Source: CAVTYH01 sp963738835 (GTDB lineage: Bacteria; Planctomycetota; Planctomycetia; Pirellulales; JADZDJ01). Taken from it: 64,000 nt of DNA. A model generated the notes under the pieces. It was not told the origin of the DNA, did no database searches, and worked only from the letters and a program-made list of their open reading frames with translations. The first letter of the stretch is position 1; each line of letters opens with the position of its first letter. This document shows, one piece after another, positions 25,703-34,865 of the stretch. A program made the translations under genes and the position numbers. The stretch is from NCBI GenBank assembly GCA_963738835.1, contig CAVTYH010000010.1, forward strand, positions 62,001 through 126,000, written 5' to 3'.

Positions 25703-27224
25703 ATGCAGCGCGAGTCGGTCGTTCTGAGAATGGAAGGCATCTGCAAGCGCTTTGGCGCCACGCAAGCTTTGCGAGGTGTGGCGCTGGAAGCCCGCGCAGG
25801 GGAAGTGCTGGCGCTGATCGGCGAAAACGGCGCCGGCAAGAGCACGCTGATGAAAGTGCTCAGCGGCGCTCACACGCCCGATGACGGACAGATGATGCTG
25901 TTGGGCCAGCCGTATGCTCCGCGCGGCCCACAAGATGCGCGCCTCGCCGGCGTGGCGATGATTTATCAGGAGCTGAACCTCGCGCCGGACCTGAGCATCG
26001 AAGACAATATTCTGCTTGGCCAGGAGCGCGGCCACTGGGGGTGGCTCGATCGGGGCAAGGGGCGGATCATCGCGCGGGAAGTCATGGCACGCCTGGGCTA
26101 TGCTGATCTCGATCTGCAAATGCCGGTTGGAAATCTATCGGTTGGCAAGCAGCAGGTGGTAGAAATTGGGCGAGCGCTCGCCTCGCGGGCCAAAGTGATT
26201 GTTTTCGACGAACCGACAAGTTCGCTGGCCAAGCACGATGTGGCGCGACTGTTTGCGGTGATCAGCAAGTTGCGAGAAGAAGGGCTGGCGATTATTTACA
26301 TTAGCCATTTTTTGGAGGAGATTCGCCAGATTTGCGATCGCTATTTTGTGCTGCGTGACGGCGAGACGGTCGGCAATGGCGAACTGGCCAAAACGACTGA
26401 TTCGGAAATCGTGGCTTTGATGGTGGGCCGCAGCGTTTCAGAATTGTTCCCTCAAGTTCCGCATCAACCGGCGGATGTCATTCTGTCGCTGGATGGCCTC
26501 AGCGGTCGGCGGTTGCCGCACGATGTATCGTTTCAGTTGCGCCGTGGCGAAATTCTGGGCATCGCAGGTTTGGTCGGCGCCGGCCGAACGGAATTGTTGC
26601 GGACCTTGTTTGCACTCGACCCGGTTCGCTCTGGTCAGGTCCGAATTGGGAAAGTTTCTCCCGCCGCGACGCCACGATCGCGCATTAAGGCGGGCTTGGG
26701 CATGGTGTCGGAAGATCGCAAAAGCGAAGGGCTCGCGCAGCATCGATCGATTGCCGACAATCTCACCTATAGCCGGCTGGCTCCTTACGCGCGGTTCAGT
26801 TGGCTTAACCTCCGCCGGCGGGATGAAGTCGTCTGCACTTGGATCAACCGGATGGCAATCAAAGCTCGCGGGCCAGAGCAGACGGTGGCTGAACTTTCGG
26901 GCGGCACCCAGCAAAAAGTGGCCCTGGCGCGGGTGCTGCATCAAGAAGCCGAGGTGCTGCTGTTGGATGAACCGACGCGCAGGCATCGATGTCGGCACCA
27001 AGGCCGAAATTTATCGCTTGATTGGCGAGTTGGCGGCAAGTGGCAAGGCGGTTATCTTTGTCAGTTCGTATTTGCCCGAGTTGATGGCAATGTGCGATCG
27101 GATGGGCGTGATGGCCCGCGGCCGACTGCGTGAAATCCGCCCCGTGGCCGAGTGGACGGAAGAGGCAGTGCTGGCCTGTGCCGTGTCCGACGAACAGCCT
27201 TCGCAAATGAGCGATGCCGTATGA
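25703..27224 (+). CDS. Sugar ABC transporter ATP-binding protein, double ATPase (one frameshift)
   Basis: RbsA/MglA-type protein of about 507 residues with two ABC modules. The first holds Walker A GENGAGKST, signature LSVGKQQ and Walker B VIVFDEPTSSL. The second has the degenerate Walker A GLVGAGRTE, signature ELSGGTQQK and LLLDEPTR. An extra A at 26981 (CGC-A-GGC) breaks the frame exactly in the second Walker B; removing it gives LLDEPTRGIDVGTKAEIYRL and the normal end AVIFVSSYLPELMAMCDRMG. The clean one-base repair in an otherwise perfect gene favours a sequence error. Its TGA overlaps the permease ATG. Confidence 0.9.
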
Positions 27225-28576
27225 CGAATGCAGTGCCTCCACCGTCGATTTCGTCCCGCCAGCGCTGGCTTAAATCGCTGGCGGCGCTGGTGCGCGCACT
27301 GGCGGCGGTGGTCTGCGTGATTGCATTTTTTGCGATCGTCGATTTCGCGCTGCATGGTAGCAACGCCAATTTCTGGAGCGTCAGCAATCTCCAGAACATT
27401 TCGGTCCAAAACGCGTTTATTGCGATTGCCGCGCTGGGGATGCTGCTGATCATGATCGCCGGTGGCATCGATCTTTCGGCCGGCATGGCATTAGCGCTTT
27501 GCTCAACGATTGTCGCTTGGGGCATTCGTGAAGACATCGGATTTCTTATCGCTCATGGCGAAAACGTGGCCAGTGCGGCCCGCCGCTTAAAAGCTGCTGA
27601 CGAGACCTGGCACACGGCAGCGCACCAAACCGACGCGCCCAGAACTGAACAATTGCAGGCTGAGGTGGACCAGCAGCGTCAACACCTGGCGGAGTTGCTG
27701 CAAATCAAACTCGATCAATTGCAATCGCGCATTGCCCGACATCGGCGCCGCCGGCAATTCGGAGATTGAACGTCAGATCGAGGAATTGAAAAAGGCCCTT
27801 GCGACCACGACAGACAGCACGGCCCCGGTTGAATCTGACCCTGCCTGGTTGCGCTTTGTTCCGAATGCAGGCAGTTCCGCCTGGCTGGCATTGGCGATGG
27901 GGCTGGGTTCCGGAATGTTGTGCGGCATGCTGAACGGGATGCTGATTGTATTTCTGAAGTTGGTTCCCTTTATCGCTACGCTGGGCACAATGACCATCTA
28001 TTTGGGCCTGGCGAAGATTGTGGCGGAAGAAACCTCGGTCCGGCCCGCACCAATGCAAGTGCCTGCATGGCTAAGCGAACTTTCCGCCGTTCGGCCCGAC
28101 CCAACCTGGCTGCTGGTTTCCAAAGGTGTCTGGCTGGCGCTGATCTTGGCGGTCATCGTCGCCTGCGCCTGCGCTACACCATTTTTGGCCGCTATGTATT
28201 TGCACTGGGTTCCAACGAATCGACCGCCAGACTGTGCGGCATCAATGTGCCGTTGGTCAAGATTGCGGTCTACACGCTTGCCGGCTTATTGATCGGCATC
28301 GCGTCGATTTGCTTTTTCTCTCGGCTGAATTCCGGCACTCCCACCTCCGGCACGGGCATGGAGTTAAAGTTCATCGCAGCGGTCGTTATCGGTGGCGGCA
28401 GTCTGAATGGCGGCCGCGGCACGGTTTTGGGTACGCTGGCCGGCACCGCCATTATGGGCATTATCGCAGGCGGTTGCACCTTGCTGGGCATCCAGGACCC
28501 GGCGCAGAACATTCTGCTCGGCGTCATTATTATTGCCGCAGTCAGCGTCGATCAGTTGCGACAAAGACGATCTTAA
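27221..28576 (+). CDS. Sugar ABC transporter permease with a coiled-coil insertion (two frameshifts)
   Basis: RbsC-type permease, start ATG 27221 overlapping the ATPase stop. Membrane segments follow the family order: AALGMLLIMIAGGIDLSAG, GMLNGMLIVFLKLVPFIATL, VYTLAGLLIGIASICFFSRL, MELKFIAAVVIGGGSLNGGR and ILLGVIIIAAVSVDQLRQR. Frames change near 27740 and 28165. The mended length, about 450 residues, exceeds the usual 320-340 because roughly 120 residues between residues 102 and 222 form a charged coiled coil (ASAARRLKAADETWHTAAHQ, LQAEVDQQRQHLAELLQIKL, IERQIEELKKALATTT). By family topology this loop should face the periplasm, where the binding protein docks. Confidence 0.85.
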
Positions 28577-28675
28577 GTGAATTGGCCCGCTCGGGAATTT
28601 ACTTGATTGCACCGACAAAGTCGTACAGAATTGCACCAGGCAAGCTGGGCACAACTCTAACTTCTCAATCGAACC

Positions 28676-30094
28676 ATGAACCAAAAATACATCGCCGCAG
28701 TTTTGATTGCGAACTTCTTCGTGACGGCCATCACGGCACTTGGTGCTGACACGCCCGCATCTAACGAGACAACCGCCCCAGCAGAAACCAAAGAGCAGCG
28801 CGATGCCCGTATGGCGTGGTGGCGCGATGCGAAGTTCGGCATGTTCATCCATTGGGGCGTCTACTCAGTGCCGGCCGGTTTTTATCACGACAAGCCCGTC
28901 TCTGGCATCGGCGAGTGGATTATGAACCGCGGCAAGATACCAATGGCCGAGTACCAGGGCTTCGCCTCGGAATTTAATCCGGTGAAGTTCAACGCAGAAC
29001 AGTGGGTGAAAATCGCCAAAGCCGCCGGCATGAAATACATTGTGATCACCTCCAAGCATCACGATGGCTTTGCGATGTTCGATTCCAAGGCCAGCGATTG
29101 GAACATTGTCAAAGCAACGCCATTCAAGCGCGATCCGCTCAAGGAACTGGCTGAGGCCTGCCGCAAGGAAGGCATCAAGCTGGGCTTTTACTATTCGCAA
29201 GCCCAGGACTGGAACAATGGCGGTTCGGCGGCGCGCGGCAAATGGGATCCAGCTCAAGAGCACGACATGGATGACTACATCGACAAGATCGCTGTTCCGC
29301 AGGTGCGTGAAATTCTTACCAATTACGGCGAATTTCCGGCGGTGTTGTGGTGGGACACGCCGGTCGACATGAACAAGGAACGGGCGGCGAAACTCAACGC
29401 GGTGGTGAAGGAACTCAAGCCCAACATTATCACCAACAACCGGCTCGAACGCCCCGATTTTCCAGGCGATACCGAAACGCCAGAGCAGCAAATTCCAGCT
29501 CGTGGATTTCCCGGCCGTGATTGGGAAACCTGCATGACCATGAACAACACCTGGGGTTTCAAGAAAGACGACGACAATTGGAAATCGACCGAGAAACTTA
29601 TTCGAAACTTGTGCGACATTGCCAGCAAGGGGGGGAACTATTTGCTCAACGTCGGCCCGACGAGCGAAGGACTGATTCCCGAGCCCAGCGTCGAACGATT
29701 GGCGGAAATTGGCAAGTGGATGCAGGTCAACGGCGCGGCAATTTACGGCACCGGCCCGACGCCCTTCGGTGCCGAAGCCGGCAGCTTTAGCGACACCAAA
29801 AAAGACAAGAAGGGGAATCCGGTATTCGAACCATCCTGGGAATGGCGCTGCACGACGAAGCCGGGCAAATTGTACCTTCTCATTTTCAAATGGCCGACGG
29901 ACGGGAAATTTGAACTGGCCGGATTGCAGAGCAAGGTCAAAAAAGCGTATCTGCTTGCGGATGCGGGCAAGATGCTTAAAACACAACAAGACTCGGCCGG
30001 TGTGACCATCTCGCTGCCCGAAAAAGCGCCGGACCCCATCGCATCGGTGGTGTGCCTTGAAATGGCTGACGATACTGCTAAGGTCGCGAAGTAG
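28676..30094 (+). CDS. Secreted alpha-L-fucosidase, GH29
   Basis: 472 residues from ATG 28676 with signal peptide MNQKYIAAVLIANFFVTAIT. GH29 landmarks: FGMFIHWGVYSVPAGFY, VITSKHHDGFAMF, LGFYYSQAQDWN and AVLWWDTPVDM, the last holding the probable Asp nucleophile. GNYLLNVGPTSEGLIPEPS is the usual end of the catalytic barrel, followed by a short beta domain. Shorter than the GH29 at 13621, without its extra C-terminal region. It follows the sugar transporter genes by 99 bp and precedes a lactate permease, so the group may process fucosides, whose breakdown can yield lactate. Frame intact. Confidence 0.92.
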   Translation: MNQKYIAAVLIANFFVTAITALGADTPASNETTAPAETKEQRDARMAWWRDAKFGMFIHWGVYSVPAGFYHDKPVSGIGEWIMNRGKIPMAEYQGFASEFNPVKFNAEQWVKIAKAAGMKYIVITSKHHDGFAMFDSKASDWNIVKATPFKRDPLKELAEACRKEGIKLGFYYSQAQDWNNGGSAARGKWDPAQEHDMDDYIDKIAVPQVREILTNYGEFPAVLWWDTPVDMNKERAAKLNAVVKELKPNIITNNRLERPDFPGDTETPEQQIPARGFPGRDWETCMTMNNTWGFKKDDDNWKSTEKLIRNLCDIASKGGNYLLNVGPTSEGLIPEPSVERLAEIGKWMQVNGAAIYGTGPTPFGAEAGSFSDTKKDKKGNPVFEPSWEWRCTTKPGKLYLLIFKWPTDGKFELAGLQSKVKKAYLLADAGKMLKTQQDSAGVTISLPEKAPDPIASVVCLEMADDTAKVAK

Positions 30095-30134
30095 AGCGAA
30101 AGACCATCTCCGCTAACGCAAAGAACCGCTCACG

Positions 30135-31867
30135 ATGCCTTGGGTCCAGGTCAGTAATCCAACCGGGTCCGAATGGCTGTCGACGCTGTTAGCGGCCGCT
30201 CCGATTACGGTGCTCTTGGGCGGACTCGGTTTGCTTGGCTGGTCTGCGCCGTGCGCAGCGGCTGCCGGTCTGATCACAGCGCTAGCGGTCGCCATTGGCG
30301 TTTATGGCATGCCGTGGCAATCGGCCATTGCGGCGGCCGCCTTTGGCGCCAGCTTTGGCCTGTTCCCCATTGGCTGGATCGTGCTGATGGCAGTGTTCCT
30401 CTATGCGCTCACCGTCGAGACCGGCGAGTTTGAGAAAGTCAAAAGTTCGGTGGCAAACTTGTCGCCCGATCGCCGTGTGCAAGCGCTGCTGATCGCGTTT
30501 TGTTTCGGCGCCTTTGTCGAGGGTGCGGCTGGCTTTGGCACGCCAGTGGCCATTTCGTCGGCGCTGATGATCGGCGCCGGCTTTCCACCGCTCTATGCAG
30601 CGGGTTTATCGCTGCTTGCCAATACTGCGCCGGTGGCTTTCGGCGCGCTGGTACGCCCATCATCACCTTGGCAAAGGTGACCCACCTCAACGAATCGCAA
30701 CTCTCGGCCATGGCCGGCCGACAGTTGCCGCTCTTTTCGCTGATTATTCCAGCCTGGATGATCGTGGCCCTGGCAGGCTGGCGTGGACTGCGTGGAGTTT
30801 GGCCGGCGATTGTTGTTTGCGGCCTCACGTTTGCCTCGGTCCAGTTTTTCATCTCAAATTTCTGGGGTCCAACGTTGGTCGATGTCGCTGGTGGCCTGGC
30901 GTCTTTGGCGGCGCTGGCCATCATGCTCCGCTTCTGGCAACCGCGTTCGGTGTGGCAGTTTCCGGATGAGCGCCTTGAGCCAAGCCCAAGCGCGGCGATG
31001 ACCCGGCACTGCTACAGTCGCCGCGAAGTCGCCTTTGCTTGGGGACCGTGGATCATCCTTTCGCTCTGTGTTTTCCTGTGGGGTCTGCCGCCGATCCGAA
31101 CATTTCTCGACGGTGGCCTGCCGCCCGCGACAAGTTCATCGTCGGAAGCCGATCAATCACAGCGTTGGTGGGAGCGGCCGAATTTGTTGGCTGTCCTGAC
31201 CGATCTAAAATGGAAAGTGCCCTTTTTGGACGAGCAGATCCAGCCCGACCCTGCAATTAGCGGCGGCGACAGTAAACCCAAGCCGGCCGAGTTTCGCTTC
31301 AACTGGCTGAGCGCCACCGGCACCGGTATTTTTGTGGCGACCATTCTTTCTGCCTTCTGGATGGGCATGACGCCGTTTCGCTACTTCCGCACGCTGCGGC
31401 AAACGGTCTACCGCTTGCGCTCGTCGCTGTTCACCATCGCTTGCATGCTGGGCATCGCCTACACCACGCAATACAGCGGCACCGACGTCACGCTGGGTCT
31501 GGCATTCACCCGCACCGGCGTGCTGTACCCCTTGTTCGCCGCCATGCTGGGCTGGCTGGGAGTCGCCTTGACGGGCAGCGACACTTCCAGCAATGCTTTG
31601 TTTGGCAATTTGCAACGTCTGACGGCCGAGCGCCTGAATCTGAATCCCATTCTGATTTGCGCCGCCAACAGCACCGGCGGCGTGATGGGCAAAATGGTCG
31701 ACGCCCAAAGCATCGTCGTGGCCTCGGCCGCCACGGGCCAGCAAGGCGAAGAAGGCCGCATCTTGCGATTCGTCTTCTGGCACAGCATCGTGCTGGCCGT
31801 TCTGGTCGGCCTGTTGACGATGATCCAGGCGTACCTCTTGCCAGGCATGATTCCAACCGCTCACTAA
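30135..31867 (+). CDS. lctP: L-lactate permease family transporter (one frameshift)
   Basis: About 578 residues and more than ten membrane segments. GAFVEGAAGFGTPVAISSAL and TSSNALFGNLQ with NSTGGVMGKMVDAQSIVVAS are hallmark LctP/GlcA motifs. The frame breaks at 30650-30651: CTGGTACGCCC lacks one G, and CTGGGTACGCCC would read FGALGTPIITLAKVT as the family expects. A missing G in a GGG run is a typical sequencing indel. Residues from about 300 include a soluble insert (PPATSSSSEADQSQRWWERP) between membrane segments. Probable lactate or glycolate proton symporter in the inner membrane. Confidence 0.88.
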
Positions 31868-31896
31868 CGCCGAACTTCTTACTCCCTCTCCTCGAG

Positions 31897-32231
31897 GAGA
31901 GGGCCGGGGTGAGGGGGCAGCATGCTGGGTGGTCTGTCGCCACTGACAACCGGCCCCCTGACGATGAATGACGACGGACCACCGACCACCCAACAAACTA
32001 AACACACAACCCCCGGGGATCGAGGGTAAAGTGTTGGCGCAAAACCCTCGTAAAAACCCGTGTTTTGCGCCCCACATTTGGTCATCACTTTACCCCGCCG
32101 CGCACGACGGGCAGCCGAGCAGAGACTTCACCGCGGAGGGCGCAGAGTTACGCAGAGGAGTCGCAGGAAGTTGCAAAACCATGCTTGATCGCTCTGCGCT
32201 GCCCTCGGCGAACCTCCGCGTCCTCTGCGGT
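31897..32231 (+). repeat. 335-bp inverted-repeat arm B (mate at 2954-3287)
   Basis: Near-identical, in reverse complement, to 2954-3287, including the nested stems with CACTTTACCC and GCGCAAAAC. It starts 30 bp after the lactate permease stop, within a CTCACCCC repeat. Similarity decays after CTCTGCGGT at 32231, with a weaker match near 32257-32297 (GCCCAACCTCGGGC). The two arms enclose 28.6 kb. Confidence 0.85.
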
Positions 32232-32498
32232 TAATTGCCGCAGTTCTGCGCAGTCCAGCCCAACCTCGGGCCGTGCTGGCCCGAGGCTGGGAAATGTAAT
32301 GCTCACTTGTCAAAGAACGGCAGTTGGCCGCCGCCTGGCAGGGTCGCCCCACCAACAAGCCGGCCCGAGGCCGCAACTACCCCAGCCAATGCCGAGACCT
32401 CCGCTTGATGGCCCTCACTCACAATGTCATGATTCTCTGGCATATCCGGGTTTTCTACAGAGCCGTTCTGACCCCTTTCTGATAAACAATTAGCGTGG
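32232..32498. other. Non-coding tail after repeat arm B
   Basis: The first 65 bp are a diverged continuation of the repeat. The remainder, between convergent genes, shows no gene or convincing hairpin. Confidence 0.4.
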
Positions 32499-33254
32499 TC
32501 ACTTTCCCAAATGCGCGATGGCATCGTCAAATGTTGCACGGGGGATTTGCAGAATTCCGCTAAACGGTGTGTTCAGCTCCATCATCAGAAAAATTGCGCC
32601 TGCAACCGCCAGCGCAGCCATGACGAGTGCGGCGAACACGGTTCCATTGCTCGGCGCGAACATGCCGAAGCTGATGAACAAAATCGACAGCCAGAACGTG
32701 AGAATGTAAAGCAGCGGCACGGAGATCGACGAATTCGCCTGTTCGAACTCTTGCCAACGTGTCTGGCCGAGGTCGAAAGCTGCGGACTGAGCCTGCGATT
32801 TGAACATCGTCTGCACATCGTTGCGCGGAGACAAGCCTTGGATCGCAACGTACACTGCCTCGGCACGCGAGGCGCTGGGGTCAAGCTGGGCTTCGGTCGA
32901 CGGTTTGTCGGGCCACATGCGGTTTGTCACGAGCTCGACCATCTGCTTCAGCAGATCGCGGACTTCCTTGGCTTCCGGGCCATAGTTTGCGAGTATTCGG
33001 TCCAGGAAGATAATCTTCGCCGCCATCTGCGTAACACCGGCAGCCTCTTTATCGTATTTGTCTTTTGCGGCGGCAATCAAAAGCCCCAGTACAAGCGCCA
33101 CCATGGTGCCAATCAAGCCCATTGCCAGCTTTACCGTGTCCTTAGTTTCGGTGCTCAAATGGTGTTGGGGCAGCATGCGGCGAAGGAGCATTCCCACGAG
33201 CGATGCTCCAAATGCGCAGGCAAACACTGCTAAGGAAATTGTTATCGTGTTCAA
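32499..33254 (-). CDS. Bestrophin-like DUF4239 membrane protein
   Basis: 251 residues with intact frame. Two N-terminal membrane segments (MNTITISLAVFACAFGASLV and VKLAMGLIGTMVALVLGLLI) flank a short basic loop, a soluble middle domain of about 100 residues follows (DKYDKEAAGVTQMAAKIIFL, VRDLLKQMVELVTNRM), then two C-terminal segments (LLYILTFWLSILFISFGMFA, LVMAALAVAGAIFLMMELN) and a tail GILQIPRATFDDAIAHLGK. This pattern, including the last motif, fits DUF4239, sometimes called bestrophin-like. Function unknown, perhaps an ion channel. The gene downstream of its start region is also a minus-strand membrane protein. Confidence 0.75.
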   Translation of the reverse strand: MNTITISLAVFACAFGASLVGMLLRRMLPQHHLSTETKDTVKLAMGLIGTMVALVLGLLIAAAKDKYDKEAAGVTQMAAKIIFLDRILANYGPEAKEVRDLLKQMVELVTNRMWPDKPSTEAQLDPSASRAEAVYVAIQGLSPRNDVQTMFKSQAQSAAFDLGQTRWQEFEQANSSISVPLLYILTFWLSILFISFGMFAPSNGTVFAALVMAALAVAGAIFLMMELNTPFSGILQIPRATFDDAIAHLGK

Positions 33255-33296
33255 CGTTCAGCTCCTATATTTTTCGTTGTGCAAAAGCTTTGTGGC

Positions 33297-33833
33297 CTAA
33301 TGGTCGTCTTCGCAGTCGACCGCTGCGGATCTTGCCGAAGGGTTTAGAAATAACATCTCGATAATTTTGCGCTTTCCTAGAACGCGAGCAAGTTCGCGCA
33401 TCGAGCAGTACGAGAAAATCATGACAGCCAGCAGAATCTGAACGGCCAAGAAATGCGGCCACACGATCTCCACCAGCAACTTCTGATTGCCAGCTACCAG
33501 CCCGCCCATCTCTCTCCAGAAATCGATTAAGTGTTCGAGATAGTGGACCACCAACGAGACAAGCAAATAAATCACCGTCTTCCAGACAATGTTGTACATC
33601 AGCGGCTTTTCGGGATACCGATTGATAAACGGCAGCATGTCGGCAATTAAAACGGCTTTGCCAAGCACGAGGGCGGCAATGGTGACCGACCAGAATGTAC
33701 CCACCGGGATCCCGGTTCCTTTGAGCATCAGCGAGCGGATCAGGGCTACAATTTGCAGCGCAAAGAAGAAAAACAGCGTCGGAGGAATCATTTCGATGAT
33801 TTCTTCTTTGATCTTCGACACAACGTTTTTCAT
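33297..33833 (-). CDS. Four-helix inner-membrane protein of unknown function
   Basis: ATG 33833 (MKNVVSKIKEEIIEMIPPTL) gives 178 residues; the open frame extends to 34010 but upstream sequence is not protein-like. Hydrophobic segments: IPPTLFFFFALQIVALIRSL, FWSVTIAALVLGKAVLIADM, WKTVIYLLVSLVVHYLEHLI and HFLAVQILLAVMIFSYCSMR. The opening charged helix followed by four spans, and the ending RELARVLGKRKIIEMLF, are distinctive but I cannot name the family. It precedes the DUF4239 gene by 42 bp on the same strand, so the two may be cotranscribed. Confidence 0.65.
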   Translation of the reverse strand: MKNVVSKIKEEIIEMIPPTLFFFFALQIVALIRSLMLKGTGIPVGTFWSVTIAALVLGKAVLIADMLPFINRYPEKPLMYNIVWKTVIYLLVSLVVHYLEHLIDFWREMGGLVAGNQKLLVEIVWPHFLAVQILLAVMIFSYCSMRELARVLGKRKIIEMLFLNPSARSAAVDCEDDH

Positions 33834-34022
33834 AAACTTATCGACCGAGAAGTCCGAACACGCGCTTGATGTGTACCAAAGGCCCAAGCGTAATCCTGGC
33901 CCAACGGCTGGCGGGCGAAGTCTTTGGAAGGCGCGATGCCATGAGAGCACCCACGCGCGAGCGATTGTTGCGCGCTGGCAAACCGCTGTCAAGAAAGGGT
34001 ACATCGCCAAATATGAAACTCT

Positions 34023-34217
34023 TTAAGCCCCCGGAACCAATATCGTGAGCCCCACGAAAACCGTCCAGCCAGACCTGCCGGAACTGGTCACGAATATATA
34101 TCGCGGGTTGACGAAAAGCTGAATTTTTTGCCCCCACAGGTCGACGATATAGTCGAATTCAATTCCCAGCGGCAGTTGGAACCACTGTTTTCTATTCCAA
34201 TCATATCTTAATTGCAT
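34023..34217 (-). pseudogene. Remnant of an outer-membrane beta-barrel protein
   Basis: The 64-residue frame reads MQLRYDWNRKQWFQLPLGIE, FDYIVDLWGQKIQLFVNPRY and GWTVFVGLTILVPGA, with alternating strand residues and a hydrophobic end, as in the last strands of an outer-membrane barrel. No upstream part exists: the sequence before 34217 has stops and no barrel-like strands. Probably a leftover C-terminus rather than a complete gene. Confidence 0.35.
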
Positions 34218-34353
34218 GTCGCCGGTCGAAGCTCACGCCACACATGCTCGCCGATGCAACCTTGAGTGCGGAGGCCATTAAACGGGACAGGTGTTCTGTC
34301 CTTATTTCTCCCTTATACCTTCCCTGCCACGTTGATCGCTTACAATGCGCGGC

Positions 34354-34458
34354 ATGAAATTTCGGCCACAATTTCGGCTACGATCGCTTTTCATACTCGT
34401 TGCCATTTGCGTCGTTATCATGGCTTGGGAGGCGGAAAAGGTGTCAGAACTATTTTAG
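34354..34458 (+). CDS. 34-residue membrane peptide of the RLRSLFILVAI type
   Basis: ATG 34354 encodes MKFRPQFRLRSLFILVAICV then VIMAWEAEKVSELF and stops. The F-R-L-R-S-L-x-I-L-V-A-I segment matches the N-terminal module of much larger planctomycete proteins, including MRFGLKSLFVLTAIVA at 409 here. The expected soluble domain is missing, so this is either an orphan module or a truncated gene. No strong ribosome site. Confidence 0.5.
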   Translation: MKFRPQFRLRSLFILVAICVVIMAWEAEKVSELF

Positions 34459-34865
34459 CCGGAGTCATTCGCTCGTCCCGACTGGCCTAAAAGCATACAT
34501 TGACAAATGTACATATACTTGCTAACTTATGGGAATGCTTGCGCCTGCCAAGTCGTTTTTGCCGCGGATCGTCCTGTGCCGATCGTCCGCTCTTTCCAAC
34601 GGCTGACTGGCCGGCAACCCAAGACGTGGGCATCACCACCAGGCACCCTCACCCCAGCCCTCTCCCCCAGGGCGAGGGAGCGGGACGAACTTCCGGCCAC
34701 GGCCGTGGTCCGCGGTTTTCCACCCTTTGCCACCGTTTTCGCCCGTTTCCCACGGTTTCCTGCCGTTTTCACGGTTTTCCCCGTTTTCCAGCTTTTTCTT
34801 GCGTCGCGCGCTGCGCTCTCCGCCCGGCTGGTCGATCGGTTTTGTGCGTTTCGTCGGTTCGCTTT
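34459..34865. other. Repeat-rich gap between convergent genes
   Basis: Contains a CTCACCCCAGCCCTCTCCC repeat at 34648-34685 and a degenerate array of CCGTTTTC/GGTTTTCC units at about 34712-34790. No gene is supported; frames here translate into low-complexity protein. Confidence 0.5.
34712..34790. repeat. Degenerate GGTTTTCC/CCGTTTTC array
   Basis: About eight imperfect units of 9-12 nt (CGGTTTTCC, CCGTTTTCG, CCGTTTCCC, CGGTTTCCT and variants) run directly up to the stop region of the flavoprotein gene. On the minus strand they read GAAAACGG. Origin unknown; resembles a decaying microsatellite. Confidence 0.5.
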
